DNA from: JAAFIP01 sp963775085
GTDB taxonomy: Bacteria > Pseudomonadota > Gammaproteobacteria > Burkholderiales > Burkholderiaceae_C
Length of the DNA stretch: 64,000 nt
Reading direction: 5' to 3'
NCBI GenBank assembly: GCA_963775085.1
Contig: CAVZHO010000005.1
Span: 124,001-188,000 of the forward strand
Position numbers and translations under genes: made by a program. Below the pieces are notes generated by a model. It saw only the letters and a list, made by a program, of their open reading frames with translations, was not told where the DNA came from and searched no databases. This document shows positions 35,842 through 45,900 of the stretch, one piece after another (position 1 is the first letter of the stretch; each line of letters begins with the position of its first letter).

Positions 35842-37680
35842 ATGCTTGCCCCTAAAATCCAAAATTCGCCCGCTCTTTTGCCGTACCTAGTCGTTTTGAT
35901 TGCCTTGGGGTTGCCGTATTTCTGGACGCAGAACGTGAGCGTCGTACCGGCGTTTTATAACGAGGCGGCCGCTGCGGTGCTGTGGGGTGTCTTGTTGGCT
36001 GCCTTGCTGACCTATCTGCCGTTGACCAGACCACGCCTTGCCACTATTTTCCCCGTCATCGCCCCCGCAGCTGCCATATTTGGCGTACAAATTCTGGTGC
36101 TCATCGTGCAGTACGCCAGTGGCAAGAGCATTCAGTATCTCGGCATGGTCAACATGGCCTTGTTTGTTATGCTGGGGGGGCTGCTGTGTTTGATCGCGGG
36201 TGCGCACCTGGAGGCGCACGCGCCACCAAAGTCGCAGTTGGCTGCCTTGTTGCGCTGGTCACCCCATATGGTGGTGACCATTGTTGCGCTGCAAATGCTG
36301 TTTGGTTGGCTTCAGTACCTTGGGCTGCATACCCATCTACCCTTTGTCTCCAAACTCTCGATCGTGGGCAGAGCCTACGGCAACCTGCGCCAACCCAATT
36401 TGTATGCCTTACTGTTGGTCATAGGCGTTGCTTGCATGCTTTGGATGGCGGATGTTTCCAGCCAGCGCAGCCGTGGCTTGCGCTTTGCACTGCTGGCGCT
36501 TATGGGTTTGACGGTCGGCGCCGTGGCACTCAGTGCATCGCGGGCAGGTTTTTTGCTTTTGTGCTGCATTGCAGTCTGCGGCCTGTTTGAGTTGAAGTCG
36601 TCCAGATGGCGGGGTATTACCTTTCTGTGCGTTCCACTAATCTACATAGCATTTCGCATTCTGTTTACTCTGCTCAGCGAGCATGACATCCTTCCATACT
36701 TTGGCAGCACCCGCGCCCTATCCCTGTCTGAGTCTGCCAACGGGGATAGGTACGCCATCTGGAATGCCGCGATCAAGCTCATTAGCGACTACCCGCTGCT
36801 GGGCGTGGGCTACAAACGATTTGCGCAATACGCGTTTACCGATGGCCATGTGGTGGTACTTTCTTTGCATTTGGAAAATGCACACAATGTGCTGATGCAA
36901 CTGGCAATGGATTTTGGCCTACCCATAACAATGCTGCTGGTTGGTTTGGTACTTTACAGTTTGTATCGATGTCTGCCTCTTGCAAGAAATTTTTCGGGCC
37001 GCGTGACCCTGTTTTTGCTGGTAGCACCGCTATTGCATGATCTGGTGGAATACCCGTTAGAGTACATTTACTTTCTGTTTCCCTGGGCCTTCTTGCTGGG
37101 TGTCGCCCTGGTGAAAGCCTCGGCATCGCCTTCGGTAGCGGAAAGCAAGCAGTCTCCACCGGATCGCAATTTTACTGCCCGCCAAATCAATGGGTGGATG
37201 ATTCTTCCGATGCTTCTGATCATTGCGCCGGTATTTGCAGCCCATGACATTAAAAAAGTGCTGGCGCTGTATGACGTGAATACATTTGCGATTGGGCATG
37301 AGCGCCTAACCAAAGCCTATGGCACGGTGCTGTTTACATTTTTTGCCGATTACTCCGCCCTGACGATTTTGCCACCATCCCCGGAGTTGGCTGCTATCCA
37401 GCTAAGCTTGGCAAAAAAAGTGGCTATATCGCGATTTGACGATGTGGTGGCTTCCGTGTACGCCAGCTCAGCAGCGCTTGTAGGGCAGGAGTGTTTGGCT
37501 AAAGCGGTTGCTTATAAGATATGGCTAATGGATAAAAAAGCGTTTGCCGAGTTCAAGGCGGAGGTGGCAAAATCGACCTTTCCTCAGATGAAGGCACTCA
37601 TCGCATTTAATGAGAAGCCTTTTCCAGTAGCTTGGTCAAAACGCGGTTCTACTGAATGCGCATTCAGCGCAAACTATTAG
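35842..37680 (+). CDS. O-antigen ligase / pilin glycosyltransferase-like (PglL/PilO type)
   Basis: A 612-residue polytopic membrane protein of the Wzy_C superfamily with about eleven helices. AYGNLRQPNLYAL is the PglL-type signature, with LSASRAG, LENAHNVLMQ and LVEYPLEYIYF at the expected places and a periplasmic C-terminal domain. PglL enzymes move glycan from lipid carrier to Ser or Thr of pilins. Its position after the pilin genes and before tfpZ supports pilin glycosylation. The start is uncertain: ATG 35842 is given; GTG 35788 adds 18 residues, and neither has a strong ribosome binding site. Confidence 0.82.
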   Translation: MLAPKIQNSPALLPYLVVLIALGLPYFWTQNVSVVPAFYNEAAAAVLWGVLLAALLTYLPLTRPRLATIFPVIAPAAAIFGVQILVLIVQYASGKSIQYLGMVNMALFVMLGGLLCLIAGAHLEAHAPPKSQLAALLRWSPHMVVTIVALQMLFGWLQYLGLHTHLPFVSKLSIVGRAYGNLRQPNLYALLLVIGVACMLWMADVSSQRSRGLRFALLALMGLTVGAVALSASRAGFLLLCCIAVCGLFELKSSRWRGITFLCVPLIYIAFRILFTLLSEHDILPYFGSTRALSLSESANGDRYAIWNAAIKLISDYPLLGVGYKRFAQYAFTDGHVVVLSLHLENAHNVLMQLAMDFGLPITMLLVGLVLYSLYRCLPLARNFSGRVTLFLLVAPLLHDLVEYPLEYIYFLFPWAFLLGVALVKASASPSVAESKQSPPDRNFTARQINGWMILPMLLIIAPVFAAHDIKKVLALYDVNTFAIGHERLTKAYGTVLFTFFADYSALTILPPSPELAAIQLSLAKKVAISRFDDVVASVYASSAALVGQECLAKAVAYKIWLMDKKAFAEFKAEVAKSTFPQMKALIAFNEKPFPVAWSKRGSTECAFSANY

Positions 37681-37693
37681 TTTTATTAAATAC

Positions 37694-38476
37694 ATGCAGA
37701 TACCCAGACTTCTCATCTCGGCTCTCAAAGCTGGGGCAGTCCATTTTTTACTGAGTGTATTGGTGGCTGTACTGGCAGCGGCGCTGGTGTTTATGTTGTG
37801 GTACCCGTTTCCATACCGTGAGTTAATGGGTGGGCGCGAGTTGTTTATGTTAGTGATCGGAGTCGACGTGGTCTGCGGACCACTTTTGACGATGGTGTTG
37901 TACAACCCTTCTAAACCGCGTTTAGATCTGGTGCGTGACTTGGGTATAGTGGCGATTATTCAACTGGCGGCCCTGATCTATGGGTTGAGCGTCGTTATGG
38001 CAGTGCGTCCGGTGTATTTGGTTTACGAGGTGGATCGCTTCAATGCAGTAAGTGCGGTAGACATTGATGAATTGGCACTGGGCAGCGCAAAGGCACCTTG
38101 GAATGAACTGCCTTTTTGGGGTCCGCGCGTGATTGCAACCCGTGAACCCAGGGATCAGGAAGAGCGGTTGAAGAGTATTTCCGACTCCATGATGGGCCGC
38201 GAACCTTCAGTGCGTCCAGATTGGTGGCAGCGATTTGATCAAGTATCCCGCACCAATGCCATATCCCACGCAAAACCGTTGTCTGAATTGCGTAAGAGCC
38301 ATCGGAAATCACCCGAGGCGTTGAATAAGATTGATCGTGCGATCGCAGAAAGTGGCAGGATTGAACAGAACCTGCTCTGGCTGCCACTGACCAGTCGACG
38401 TAATACGGATTGGGTTGCGTTAGTGGATGCGAAAACGGCAGATCCACTCGCCTATGCGGCAGTGGATGGGTTTTAA
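37694..38476 (+). CDS. TfpX/TfpZ family type IV pilin accessory protein
   Basis: A 260-residue protein with an N-terminal membrane half. Hydrophobic segments at about 15-40, 50-70 and 85-107 include LFMLVIGVDVVCGPLLTMVLYNP, conserved in TfpX/TfpZ proteins. A polar C-terminal half follows (about 110-260). In Pseudomonas aeruginosa group III-V strains TfpX and TfpZ are encoded beside distinct pilins and modulate pilus display. It lies 13 bp after the ligase gene. The next gene starts 8 bp after its stop if the TTG at 38485 is used. Confidence 0.82.
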   Translation: MQIPRLLISALKAGAVHFLLSVLVAVLAAALVFMLWYPFPYRELMGGRELFMLVIGVDVVCGPLLTMVLYNPSKPRLDLVRDLGIVAIIQLAALIYGLSVVMAVRPVYLVYEVDRFNAVSAVDIDELALGSAKAPWNELPFWGPRVIATREPRDQEERLKSISDSMMGREPSVRPDWWQRFDQVSRTNAISHAKPLSELRKSHRKSPEALNKIDRAIAESGRIEQNLLWLPLTSRRNTDWVALVDAKTADPLAYAAVDGF

Positions 38477-38484
38477 CATCTACA

Positions 38485-40065
38485 TTGGTTTTGCGCTTTT
38501 TTGCAATCTACGTCGCTATAGCCATGCCTTGGCTAAATCCATTTGCCCTAGGACCTTCTGCGGCCATGGCGCCGTGGCTGGTGTCATTGGTTTGCTCGGC
38601 TGTGGTGCTTCTTGCAGTGCCACGTGTTGCCCTGAGTGCGCAGGCGTTGGCAGCATGCTGGCTAGCAGTGGCCCTCATGAGCGTGTTGCTAGCCCTATGC
38701 CAATACCTGCGTATCGAGCACTGGTTCGCACCGTGGATCAGCCACTCATCGGACGGTACGGCCTACGCCAATCTGCGCCAGCGCAACCAGTTTGCCTCGC
38801 TGTGCGGGATGGGGTTGTTGGCAGTGCTGTATTTACAGCAGACCACGGCACGAAGGGCTGACCGTTGGCAAACGGCCTGGCCCTGGCTGGCCATCACCCT
38901 GCTGGCCATCGGCAACGGCCTCTCCAGCTCCCGCACCGGCGGCGTGCAGTGGCTGTTGATTGCCGCGCTGGTCTGGCTCTGGCGTGGCAGTTTGCACAAA
39001 CACGTACGGATACTGGGCTTTGGCGCGCTGGGCATTTACGCGCTGGTGGTGCTGGCCATGCCCTGGTTTGCCCAGGCGGTGGGCAATAGTTCCACGGGGC
39101 TGTGGGGCCGGGCGCAGGCGGATGTGGCGCAGGGGCTGACGGGCAGTAGCCGCCTGTGGCTCTACAGCAATGTGCTGGAGCTGATTGCCCAAAAACCCTG
39201 GCTGGGCTGGGGCTGGCGGGAGCTGGCGTATGCGCACTACAGCACGCACTTTGATACACGCTTTGTCGAGCTGTTGGACAACGCGCATAACCTGCCGCTG
39301 CACCTGGCGGTGGAGCTGGGGCTGCCGTTTGCGCTGCTGTTTTGCGGCGCGGTGCTGTGGTGGATCGTGCGCAACGCGCCCTGGCGCGAGACCGACCCTG
39401 CGCGCCAGCTGGCCTGGGGGGTGCTGATGCTGATTGGCGTGCACAGCATGGTGGAGTACCCGCTGTGGTACGGGCCGTTTGTCATGACGCTGGGGCTGTG
39501 CATAGGTTTGCTGCAGCGGCCAAGAGGCGCGTCGGTGGCTACAGATACACCTCGCACGCCCGCCAATCGGGCTGCGGTGCCTGCAACCAGTGCCGACTCA
39601 GAATTAAACCAAAATTACCAACAAAATATGCCCCTAGTCCTTGCCATCTGGACGCGAGCAGCTCTTAAAATAATAGCATTTGCCTTGCTCGCCGCTACCG
39701 CCTACGCGGCATTTGACTACCACCGCATCAGCCAGATCTACCTGCCCATCGAGGAGCGTAGCGCCATGTACCGTGACAACGCTTTGGAGCAGGCGCAAAA
39801 GAGCTGGCTGTTTCAAAAGCAGGCGCGGTTTGCCGAACTGGTGATTACGCCGGTGACGCAGGAAAGCGCCCCCCGCGTACTGGCGTTGGCGCTGGACATG
39901 ATTCACTTTTCGCCCGAGCCCCGGGTGATTGAAGCGCTGATCGAGTCGGCCACGATGCTGCAATTTGACGACACCGCCCTGTTCCATCTGGCGCGTTACA
40001 AAGAGGTCTATCCCAAAGACTATGCCGCGTGGTCGGCGCTTAAACCCATACCAGCAACACGGTGA
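38485..40065 (+). CDS. Second O-antigen ligase-like membrane protein
   Basis: A 526-residue Wzy_C superfamily membrane protein with about ten helices. YANLRQRNQFASL parallels the NLRQPN box of PglL, followed by SSSRTGG, DNAHNLPLHLAVELGLPF and MVEYPLWYGPF. A long C-terminal tail (about 375-526) carries an interspersed repeat that encodes QNMPLVLAIWTRAALKIIAF in frame and adds a hydrophobic stretch. With tfpZ and the first ligase it forms a pilin modification set. Start options are TTG 38485, TTG 38491 or ATG 38524; TTG 38485 is a guess. This branch of the family is commonly annotated as pilin ligase. Confidence 0.78.
   Translation: MVLRFFAIYVAIAMPWLNPFALGPSAAMAPWLVSLVCSAVVLLAVPRVALSAQALAACWLAVALMSVLLALCQYLRIEHWFAPWISHSSDGTAYANLRQRNQFASLCGMGLLAVLYLQQTTARRADRWQTAWPWLAITLLAIGNGLSSSRTGGVQWLLIAALVWLWRGSLHKHVRILGFGALGIYALVVLAMPWFAQAVGNSSTGLWGRAQADVAQGLTGSSRLWLYSNVLELIAQKPWLGWGWRELAYAHYSTHFDTRFVELLDNAHNLPLHLAVELGLPFALLFCGAVLWWIVRNAPWRETDPARQLAWGVLMLIGVHSMVEYPLWYGPFVMTLGLCIGLLQRPRGASVATDTPRTPANRAAVPATSADSELNQNYQQNMPLVLAIWTRAALKIIAFALLAATAYAAFDYHRISQIYLPIEERSAMYRDNALEQAQKSWLFQKQARFAELVITPVTQESAPRVLALALDMIHFSPEPRVIEALIESATMLQFDDTALFHLARYKEVYPKDYAAWSALKPIPATR
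39627..39680. repeat. Interspersed hairpin repeat, copy 7, inside a ligase gene
   Basis: TATGCCCCTAGTCCTTGCCA, TCTGGACGCGAGCAGCTCTT and AAAATAATAGCA. It is translated within the second O-antigen-ligase-like protein. Confidence 0.72.
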
Positions 40066-40253
40066 TATGCACCAGATATGCCACGGCAAGGCCCTGGGGA
40101 ATTAGCGCCAGGTACCGAGGGCGGGTGCGGTGATCGGTTAAAGTGGCGGCGCAGAGGTCATGATGCAGAGGGCATTGCCTTGGAAATATGTAGCGAGATG
40201 ATTCTGCCGTCCAGAATTTTGAGCCGTCGCTTTAAAAATAACAGGAGTTTTGC

Positions 40254-41744
40254 ATGCGCTTGAAGTTTCGCGCCGTGGGGCACGCGTTGGCGTGGTGGTT
40301 GACGATGGCAGGGCTATCAGGCTGCGCCAGCAAATTGCTCGCGCCCACCCCCCTGCCGGCTGTGCAGGCCGTGCAAGCCGCCAGCACCCCCATCGCCCCG
40401 CCCGCCTGGCAGGCCGCGTTGCCCCACGGCGGCAGCACGGCGACGCTGGCGAACTGGTGGGGGCAGTGGGGCGACACGACCTTGGTGGAGCTGATCGACG
40501 CGGCGCAACAGACCAGCGCCAGCGTAAGCAGCGCCCGCAGCCGTATCGCGCAGGCGCGCGCTGCCCTCGTCGGGGCGCAAGCGGCGCTGCTGCCGGGTGT
40601 GAGCGCCAGCGCGCAGGCCAGCCGCAGCGCGCAGTCCCCCAGCATTCCGGCAGCCACCAGCTTGGGCGCTGGCGTGCAGGCCGCCTGGGAGCTTGACCTG
40701 TTTGGCGGCAACCGCGCCGCCAGCAGCGCCGCGCAGCTGCGGCTGGAAGGCGCGCAGCTAGGCTGGCACGAGGCCCGCGTGGCCGTGGCGGCCGAGACGG
40801 CGGCCACCTACTACAGCCTGCGCTACTGCGAGAGCAGCTTGCAGCTCACGCAAAACGATGCCGCCTCGCGCGCCGAGACCGCGCGCCTGGCCGAGCTCAG
40901 CGCCAGGGCGGGCTTTACCGCCCCGGCCAACGCCGCCCTGGCGCGCGCCAGCGCCGCCGATGCCGCCAGCAGCGTGCGGGCGGTGCAGGCGCAGTGCAAC
41001 GTGCTCGTCAAAGGCCTGGTCGCGCTCAGCGGCCTGCCCGAGCCTGACTTGCGCCAAAAACTACCGTCAAATACAGCCAATGTCCTTGCCATACGGTCTT
41101 ATTCAGCTCTGTTTTCTATAGCGTTCATTCCCGCCGACGTATTGCAGCAGCGCCCCGATATTGCCGCTGCCCAGCGCGCGGTGCTGGCCGCCAGCCTGGA
41201 CGCGCGCGCTGCCGACGCGCGCCGCATGCCCCAGCTGAGTTTGAACGGCAGTATCGGCGCAGCCAGTGTGCGCCAGGCCGGGCAGACCAGTGACGGCCTC
41301 ACCTGGTCGCTCGGCCCTGTGGCCATCACGCTACCCCTGCTGGACGGTGGCCGCGCCGCCGCCAACACCCAGGCGGCGCTGGCCGTGTACGACGATGCCG
41401 TGGTCGCCCTGCGCGCCAAGGCCCGCCAGGCGGTGCGCGAGGTGGAAGAGGCCTTGGTCAATCTGGAAAGCAGCGCGCAGCGCAATGGCGACGCACAGGC
41501 CGCTGCCACCGGCTACCAGGCCGCGCTCAGCGCCGCCCAGGCGCGCTACAAAGCAGGCCTGGGCAGCCTGATTGAACTGGAAGACGCACGCCGCACGGCG
41601 GTACTGGCCCAGCAAAACCTGCTCGGCCTGGAGCGCGACCGCATCGCCGCATGGATCGCCCTGTACCGCGCCGCAGGTGGCGGCTGGACGGCGGATAACA
41701 CCGTCCGCTTTGACGCACGCGGTAATGCCCTGGCGCAGCCTTGA
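40254..41744 (+). CDS. RND efflux outer-membrane factor (OprM/NodT type)
   Basis: A 496-residue outer-membrane channel lipoprotein. The lipobox is LSGC near residue 24. Two OEP repeats follow, each with long coiled-coil helices (Ala, Gln, Arg rich), and AAWELDLFGGNRAA is a family hallmark. An interspersed repeat at 41073-41126 encodes about 18 residues in frame (NVLAIRSYSALFSIAF) just before ADVLQQRPDIAAAQR. Placed there, it would disturb or extend the beta-hairpin between the repeats. It opens an operon with the adaptor and pump genes. The ATG at 40254 follows AACAGGAG. Confidence 0.9.
   Translation: MRLKFRAVGHALAWWLTMAGLSGCASKLLAPTPLPAVQAVQAASTPIAPPAWQAALPHGGSTATLANWWGQWGDTTLVELIDAAQQTSASVSSARSRIAQARAALVGAQAALLPGVSASAQASRSAQSPSIPAATSLGAGVQAAWELDLFGGNRAASSAAQLRLEGAQLGWHEARVAVAAETAATYYSLRYCESSLQLTQNDAASRAETARLAELSARAGFTAPANAALARASAADAASSVRAVQAQCNVLVKGLVALSGLPEPDLRQKLPSNTANVLAIRSYSALFSIAFIPADVLQQRPDIAAAQRAVLAASLDARAADARRMPQLSLNGSIGAASVRQAGQTSDGLTWSLGPVAITLPLLDGGRAAANTQAALAVYDDAVVALRAKARQAVREVEEALVNLESSAQRNGDAQAAATGYQAALSAAQARYKAGLGSLIELEDARRTAVLAQQNLLGLERDRIAAWIALYRAAGGGWTADNTVRFDARGNALAQP
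41073..41126. repeat. Interspersed hairpin repeat, copy 8, inside the outer-membrane factor gene
   Basis: AGCCAATGTCCTTGCCATAC, GGTCTTATTCAGCTCTGTTT and TCTATAGCG. The copy is degenerate but keeps the two-part order, and is read in frame. Confidence 0.62.
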
Positions 41745-41802
41745 GCCCCGCATGCACTGGCACCCACTCACCCAAAACATAAGCTACGCACAGGATATTC
41801 GC

Positions 41803-42930
41803 ATGACAACCCACGATAAATTCAAATTCAACGCTCACTATTTAATAGCTACTTACGTCCTGTTGACGTGGACTACGGTCTTATTTAGCACCCAAATTCA
41901 GGCGCAGGAGGCGAACCGGCCTGCCAGCGCCGCGTCAGCCCCCAAAGCCGCCCTCACGGTCGCAGCGGTGAGCCCCAGCAACAGCGCGCTGGGCCTGCAA
42001 CTGTCGGCCAACGGCAACGTCGCCGCCTGGCAAGAGGCCATCATCGGGGCCGAGGTCAATGGCCTGAAACTCCTGGAAGTGCGCGTCAACGTGGGCGATG
42101 TCGTCAAACGCGGCCAGGTGCTGGCCGTCTTCAGTGCAGACAGCGCCCGCGCCGATGTGCTGCAAGTGCAGGCCAGCCTGGCCGAGGCGCAGGCCACGGC
42201 GGCCGAGGCCGCAGCCAACGCCGCGCGCGCCCGCAGCCTGCAAGACACCGGTGCCATGAGCAGCCAGCAAATAGCCCAGTACACCACGGCAGAGCAGACT
42301 GCCAACGCACGGGTCGAGGCGGCACGCGCCCTGCTGTCCGCCGCGCAGGTGCGCCTGAAAAACGGCCAGCTCACCGCACCCGACTACGGCGTGATCTCGG
42401 CCCGCAGCGCCACCGTGGGCGCCGTGGTGGGCGCGGGCAGCGAGCTGTTTCGCATGATCCGCCAGGGCCGTCTGGAGTGGCGTGCCGAGGTCACCAGCAG
42501 CGAGGTGGCGCGCATCAAGCCCGGCACGCCGGTGACGGTCACGGCGGCCAGCGGCGCGCAGGTGCAGGGCAAGGTGCGCATCGTCGCGCCCACGGTCGAC
42601 CCGGTGACGCGCAACGCCTTGGTCTATGTGGACTTGCCGCAAAACCCCGGCGTGAAGGCCGGTATGTTTGCCAAGGGCGAGTTTGCCTTGGGCAGCGCGC
42701 AAGCGCTCACCCTGCCGCAGCAGGCGCTGGTGCTGCGCGACGGCTTTAGCTACGCCATGCGCATCGAGGCCAACAACAAAGTCGCGCAGACCAAGCTGCA
42801 AACCGGCCGCCGCATGGGCGATGCGGTGGAGATCACCCAGGGGGCCAAAGCCGGTGAGCGCTTTGTCGCCAGCGGCGCGGCGTTTTTGGCCGATGGCGAC
42901 ACGGTACGCGTAGTGGGAGCCAAGCCATGA
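41803..42930 (+). CDS. RND efflux periplasmic adaptor subunit
   Basis: A 375-residue membrane-fusion protein. A hydrophobic N-terminal segment (about 12-35) acts as signal or anchor and is largely repeat-derived (IATYVLLTWTTVLF). The lipoyl halves (IIGAEVNGLKLLEVRVNVGD and LTAPDYGVISARSATVGAVV) flank an Ala-rich coiled-coil hairpin (about 110-175), followed by the beta-barrel and membrane-proximal domains. It links the pump to the outer-membrane factor. The ATG at 41803 starts 58 bp after the outer-membrane factor gene; the stop overlaps the pump start as ATGA. Confidence 0.9.
   Translation: MTTHDKFKFNAHYLIATYVLLTWTTVLFSTQIQAQEANRPASAASAPKAALTVAAVSPSNSALGLQLSANGNVAAWQEAIIGAEVNGLKLLEVRVNVGDVVKRGQVLAVFSADSARADVLQVQASLAEAQATAAEAAANAARARSLQDTGAMSSQQIAQYTTAEQTANARVEAARALLSAAQVRLKNGQLTAPDYGVISARSATVGAVVGAGSELFRMIRQGRLEWRAEVTSSEVARIKPGTPVTVTAASGAQVQGKVRIVAPTVDPVTRNALVYVDLPQNPGVKAGMFAKGEFALGSAQALTLPQQALVLRDGFSYAMRIEANNKVAQTKLQTGRRMGDAVEITQGAKAGERFVASGAAFLADGDTVRVVGAKP
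41837..41886. repeat. Interspersed hairpin repeat, copy 9, encoding a signal sequence
   Basis: CTATTTAATAGCTACTTACG, TCCTGTTGACGTGGACTACG and GTCTTATT lie at codons 12-28 of the adaptor gene and make up most of the hydrophobic core of its signal segment. Confidence 0.78.
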
Positions 42931-45900
42931 ACGTTTCCGCCTGGTGCATTCGCAACCCGATTGCCTCCATCATGTTTTTTGTCATGCTGTGCTTTGCCGG
43001 CGTGATGAGCTACCAAAGCATGCAGGTGCAAAACTTTCCCGACCTGGACGTGCCCAACATCGTCATCAGCGCCAGCCTGCCCGGCGCCTCGCCCGCGCAG
43101 CTGGAGACCGAGGTGGCGCGCAAGATTGAAAACGCCATCGCCGGTATCCAGGGCCTGAAAAACATCTACACCAAGGTGCAGGACGGCGTAGCCACCATCA
43201 CCGCCGAGTTCCGGCTGGAGAAACCCACCCAGGAGGCGCTGGACGAGGTGCGCTCGGCGGTGCAGCAGGTGCGCGCCGACCTGCCCACCGACCTGCGCGA
43301 CCCGGTGGTCAGCAAGATCAACATCTCCGGCGGCGCGGTGCTGGCCTACACCATCCGCAGCAAAGCCATGGACGACGAGGCGCTGAGCTGGTTTGTCGAC
43401 AACACCCTCACGCGCCGCCTGCTGGCCGTCAAGGGCGTGGGCTCGGTCACACGCGTGGGCGGCGTCACCCGCGAGGTGCGCATTGCGCTGGACAGCGGCC
43501 AGATGCAGGCGCTGGGCATCAGCGCGGCCAGCGTGTCGCGCCAGTTGCGCCAGGTGCAGATGGACACCGCCGGCGGCCATGCCGACCTGGGCAGCAGCGA
43601 GCAACCGCTGCGCACCCTGGCCACCGTGCAGTCCGCCGCCGAGCTGGCCGCGATCGAGCTGTCGCTGGGCGATGGCCGCAAGGTGCGGCTGGGCCAAATC
43701 GCCCAGGTGCTGGACACTACGGCCGAGCCGCGCTCGGCGGCTCTGCTCAACGGCGTGCCGGTGGTGGGCTTTGAGATTGCCCGCAGCAAGGGGGCCAGCG
43801 AGGTCGAGGCCGGGCGCGGCGTGCGCGCCGCCCTCAAAGAGCTGCAGGTACAGCACCCCGACATGGAACTGACCGAGGCCTTCGACTTCGTCACCCCGGT
43901 GGAAGAGGAATACAAAGCCTCGCTCACCCTGCTGATCGAGGGCGCGCTGCTGGCCGTGCTGGTGGTGTGGCTGTTTTTGCGCGACCTGCGCGCCACCTTT
44001 GTGTCTGCCGTGGCGTTGCCGCTGTCGGTCATTCCCGCCTTCATCGGCATCCACTACCTGGGCTTTTCCATCAACGTGGTGACCCTGCTGGCGCTGAGTT
44101 TGGTGATCGGTATTTTGGTAGACGACGCGATTGTCGAGGTAGAAAACATCGTGCGCCACCTGCGCATGGGCAAGAGCCCCTTCCAGGCGGCCATGGAGGC
44201 GGCCGATGAGATTGGCCTGGCGGTGATTGCCACCACCTTCACGCTCGTCGCCGTGTTTTTGCCCACCGCGTTCATGAGCGGCATCGTTGGCAAATTCTTC
44301 AAGCAGTTCGGTTGGACGGCGGCGCTGGCCGTGGTGGCATCGCTGGTGGTGGCGCGCATGCTCACGCCCATGATGTCGGCCTACCTGCTTAAACCCATCG
44401 TCGGTTACGTGGCGCACGACGGCCCGGTCATGCGCTGGTATTTGCGTGCCAGCCGCTGGTGCATGAAGCACCGCTGGATTACCGCCTTGCTGGCGGGCGG
44501 TTTTTTTGCCGGCTCCATCATGCTGATTCCGCTGCTGCCCAAGGGTTTTATCCCCGCCGACGACAACAGCCAAACCCAGGTCTACCTGGAGCTGCCCCCC
44601 GGCACCAAGCTGGCCGAAACGCAGGCAGCGGCCGAGCAGGCGCGCGCCCTGCTAGGCAAAGTAGCGCATGTGAAGTCGGTCTACACCACCATCGGCGGTG
44701 GTGCGGCGGGGGGTGACCCGTTTGCTCCCGGTGGTGCCGCCGAGTCGCGCAAGGCGACACTCACCATCTTGCTCACCGAGCGCGGCACCCGTCCGCGCAA
44801 GCAGGGCATTGAGAACAACATCCGCAAGGCCCTGGAGGACTTGCCCGGCGCGCGCTACAAGGTCGGCCTGGGCGGCTCGGGTGAAAAGCTGGTGCTGGCC
44901 CTCACCAGCGAAGACCCGCTGGCGCTGGCCAGCGCCGCCGCCGCGCTGGAACGCGACCTGCGCACCATCCCCGGCCTCGGCTCGGTGGCCTCCAGCGCGT
45001 CCCTGGTGCGCCCCGAGCTGACGGTGCGGCCCGACTTTGCGCGCATGGCTGACCTAGGCATTACCAGCGCCGCCATCGGCGAGACCCTGCGCATTGCCAC
45101 CGTGGGTGACTACGATGCGGCGCTGCCCAAGCTCAACCTCGCGCAGCGCCAGGTGCCCATCGTCGTGCGGCTGGCGGATGACGCGCGCAGCGACCTGGCC
45201 ACCCTGAACCGCCTGATGGTGCCCGGCACGCGCGGCCCGGTGATGCTCGGCCAGGTGGCCACGCTGGAGCTGGCCGGCGGCCCGGCCGTGATCGACCGCT
45301 TTAATCGCTCGCGCAATGTGCAGTTTGAGGTCGAGCTGTCGGGCCTGCCGCTGGGCGATGTGACGGCGGCCGTCGACAAGCTGCCCGCCATCATGAACCT
45401 GCCCGCCAACGTCAAGCAGGTCACGATTGGCGATGCCGAGGTGATGGGCGAGCTGTTCGCCAGCTTCGGCCTGGCCATGCTGACCGCCGTGCTGTGCATC
45501 TACATCGTGCTGGTGCTGTTGTTCAAAGACTTCCTGCACCCGGTCACCATCCTGGCCGCCCTGCCGCTATCGCTAGGCGGAGCCTTTGTCGGCCTGCTGG
45601 TGGCGGACAAAAGTTTCTCCATGCCCTCCCTCATCGGCCTGATCATGTTGATGGGCGTGGCGACCAAAAACTCCATTTTGCTGGTGGAGTACGCCATCAT
45701 CGCCCGGCGCGGGCATGACGGCAGCGATGGCCACCCGGTCGTCGCCCCGCTGTCGCGCGTTGATGCGCTACTGGATGCCTGCCACAAACGCGCCCGCCCG
45801 ATTGTGATGACCACCATCGCCATGGGCGCGGGCATGCTGCCGATTGCCTTGGGTTGGGGCGCAGCCGATGCCAGCTTTCGCTCCCCGATGGCGGTGGCGG

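Noticed and set aside
42750..44573. 607-codon open frame antisense to the RND pump
   Set aside because: High-GC shadow of the pump gene: no domain, His/Gly/Gln-rich composition and no ribosome binding site. The plus-strand RND protein explains the region fully.
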